Below, piece by piece: positions 62,543-64,000 of a stretch of 64,000 nucleotides of DNA. Location: positions 2,980,441 to 3,044,440 of the forward strand of contig BROE01000015.1 in the NCBI GenBank assembly GCA_036571765.1, in the 5' to 3' direction. The stretch comes from Plecoglossus altivelis. Lineage: Eukaryota; Chordata; Actinopteri; Osmeriformes; Plecoglossidae. The position numbers were made by a program, and so were the translations under genes. The stretch's first letter is position 1; every line of letters begins with the position of its first letter. The notes under the pieces are model-generated. The model was not told the DNA's origin. It saw only the letters and a program-made list of their open reading frames with translations, and made no database searches.

Positions 62543-62690
62543 CTGTCACTGCGCGCGTCCAGGTTCAGTTGTAAACTGAATCCTCGTGGTTCTTCAATCT
62601 AGTTTAACTTGTGGGTGGTGCACCTGCTTTCAAAGAGGGCGTTGACACCTGTCGGGCACTATTCTGTCAAACACTGGTCATACCAGCTTA
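62543..62690 (-). other. Candidate noncoding first exon of the cingulin-like gene
   Basis: A consensus minus-strand donor (GTGACAG then GTAAGTCAG) ends an exon at 62543. The sequence to the right contains GC-rich elements and could be a first exon with its promoter. The right boundary is arbitrary. Confidence 0.4.
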
Positions 62691-62699
62691 CCGAACTTA

Positions 62700-64000
62700 A
62701 CAAAGAGTTGATATTGGTATTTAAAACACACACACACAAAACATGCATGATTTAATGTCAGTGGCGCTTCAAGGAAGTTATGCCTTCTCAGGGCCTCCCT
62801 CCCACAGAGACGTGATATTTCCCAGGCCATGTTTGGAAATGTCTCTGGTCTTACAAAAAAACAAACAATTCCAAGAATGTTTGACTCTACAGTTAACCCT
62901 TATAATAATTGGCTGACATAACATGCTGAATACATTTGACGCATCTGAGTGAATAGATGGGATATTGTTCAATATTTCTAAATATTTTTTTGAATACATT
63001 TCAGGTGATACAAGCCAAAGATAGCCTGCATGCTGTTTGAAGTCTTGAGTTATCTACAGATATTGAAAGCTTTAAACAGACTGATTAAATTGCTATGAGT
63101 ACGCTTACTACTACTAAGTAGATAAAAGTAACATTGGGCATTTGGTCACCCTCGTACACACAGACATTTACAATAGTCGATGGAGAGTTAGGGATTGAGC
63201 CATTTAAGCGTCACATTCAGTACTCGTTTAATCACTGGGATTTGAGAAAGATGTTTAAAACGTCTCAAAGACTTAATGAAAACCGCTAGTCTCACTTTGT
63301 TTGCCTTTGACTGGGTTTTTAATACTGAGCCAAGGACAATGGCCATGAAACTAAAAGGTAAACATTTGGAAACAAAACCAGGATACCGCGTTGCTGCCGA
63401 AACGTGTGGCTCACACTTGGGTTCTCCCTGCACCAAAAGAAGACAAACCATCGATCCCTGTATCTGTCAAACACAGGACCACACAAACCACAAGATCTTT
63501 CCAGCAGTACACAAAAAAGTGTGCGAGTTACTCAATGAGAGCAAGGCCACAGTGTGTCCAATTGAGCAATCTTCCAGCCACGCCTGACATTCCACAGTGA
63601 AACTGTTGGCTGTCTGACTAAACTCCAAGACGTGAGAGCGTGAGCACAAGGCAATGGAAATAAAAGACGTCCGTACGGTATAAAACCGGGTCTGGACAGT
63701 CAGGGAAAGTGAGAGTAGAACTGGGCGGCAGGTACCGGTAGAAGAGAACATGCCTCGGCTAGGAGTGGCACTGGATCGAACCTTGAGTCACAGTTCCGAT
63801 CGGCTCACGTCAGACCAAGCCTCGGGGGTGCAGTTGCATAACACTGACATCAGACCCTTGCTTTACTCATGATGATGCTTGTACAAATCCCCATCAAGCG
63901 AGATTCTCCTCTCATCTCTGACCTCACGCTCACCTGCGATAGCACAATGGGTTGGGTTAGTCTTCGTGCATAATATCGAAGCAACGCCTGACGGCTTTAC
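62700..64000. other. Right-edge region, no certain gene
   Basis: Unique AT-rich sequence. It includes a TATA-like element on the plus strand (63678-63690), a 40-codon plus-strand ATG frame starting at 63750, and a minus-strand donor-like site (CGCAG then GTGAGCG) that would end an exon at 63934. None of these is tied to a known protein. Confidence 0.5.
63678..63690 (+). promoter_or_regulatory. TATA-box-like element
   Basis: GGTATAAAACCGG is a good match to a TATA box with a GC-rich downstream flank, about 70 bp before an ATG at 63750. Transcription would run out of the window. Confidence 0.3.

Noticed and set aside
1..64000. CRISPR arrays, operons, prophage or transposase genes
   Set aside because: Tandem repeats here lack the repeat/spacer layout, the genes are intron-split vertebrate genes, and no transposase or reverse transcriptase motif was seen in any frame.

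Overview
This is a vertebrate nuclear genome window, almost certainly from a ray-finned fish. The genes are split into short exons by GT/AG introns, the proteins are vertebrate-specific families, and microsatellites (CA, GA, CT, ACAG) are abundant. There are two assembly gaps (1950-2148 and 30599-30637). No bacterial, viral, CRISPR or transposase-coding gene was found. Long open frames outside the exons are chance frames, many of them running through GA/CT or CA/TG repeats.

Layout. (1) 1-5793: the first coding exon of mbd2 (minus strand, 5678-5787) and its large GC-rich first intron, which leaves the window on the left. (2) 5794-8304: head-to-head gap between mbd2 and the next gene. (3) 8306-10851 (plus): a six-exon gene resembling LAS2/C18orf54. 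(4) 11583-16858 (minus): wdr91, a complete 15-exon coding region of 746 residues, with a likely noncoding exon near 17217. (5) 21190-25925 (minus): rab27b, a complete 5-exon coding region of 218 residues, with a possible long 3' UTR reaching toward 17.76 kb. (6) 25.9-40.5 kb: noncoding, repeat-rich, with low-repeat stretches that may hold regulatory elements. (7) 41022-56735 (minus): a 21-exon gene for a 1048-residue coiled-coil protein whose C-terminal third is collinear with cingulin, with a candidate noncoding first exon near 62543. (8) 62.7-64 kb: nothing certain.

The order mbd2, LAS2-like, rab27b matches human 18q21.2 (MBD2, C18orf54, RAB27B) as I remember it. wdr91 (human 7q33) lies between them here. 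The cingulin-like gene beside rab27b is the most interesting item. In human the paralogous block on 15q21 carries RAB27A, TCF12 and the cingulin relative CGNL1, so this fish gene could be a third cingulin-family ohnologue that mammals lost.

The gene products are not a single pathway. MBD2 reads methyl-CpG in NuRD. WDR91 and RAB27B both act in endolysosomal and secretory membrane traffic. The cingulin-like protein is probably cytoskeletal or junctional. All exon boundaries were derived by hand from splice signals, reading frame and remembered family sequence. Intron phases close and total coding lengths are divisible by three in the four complete genes.
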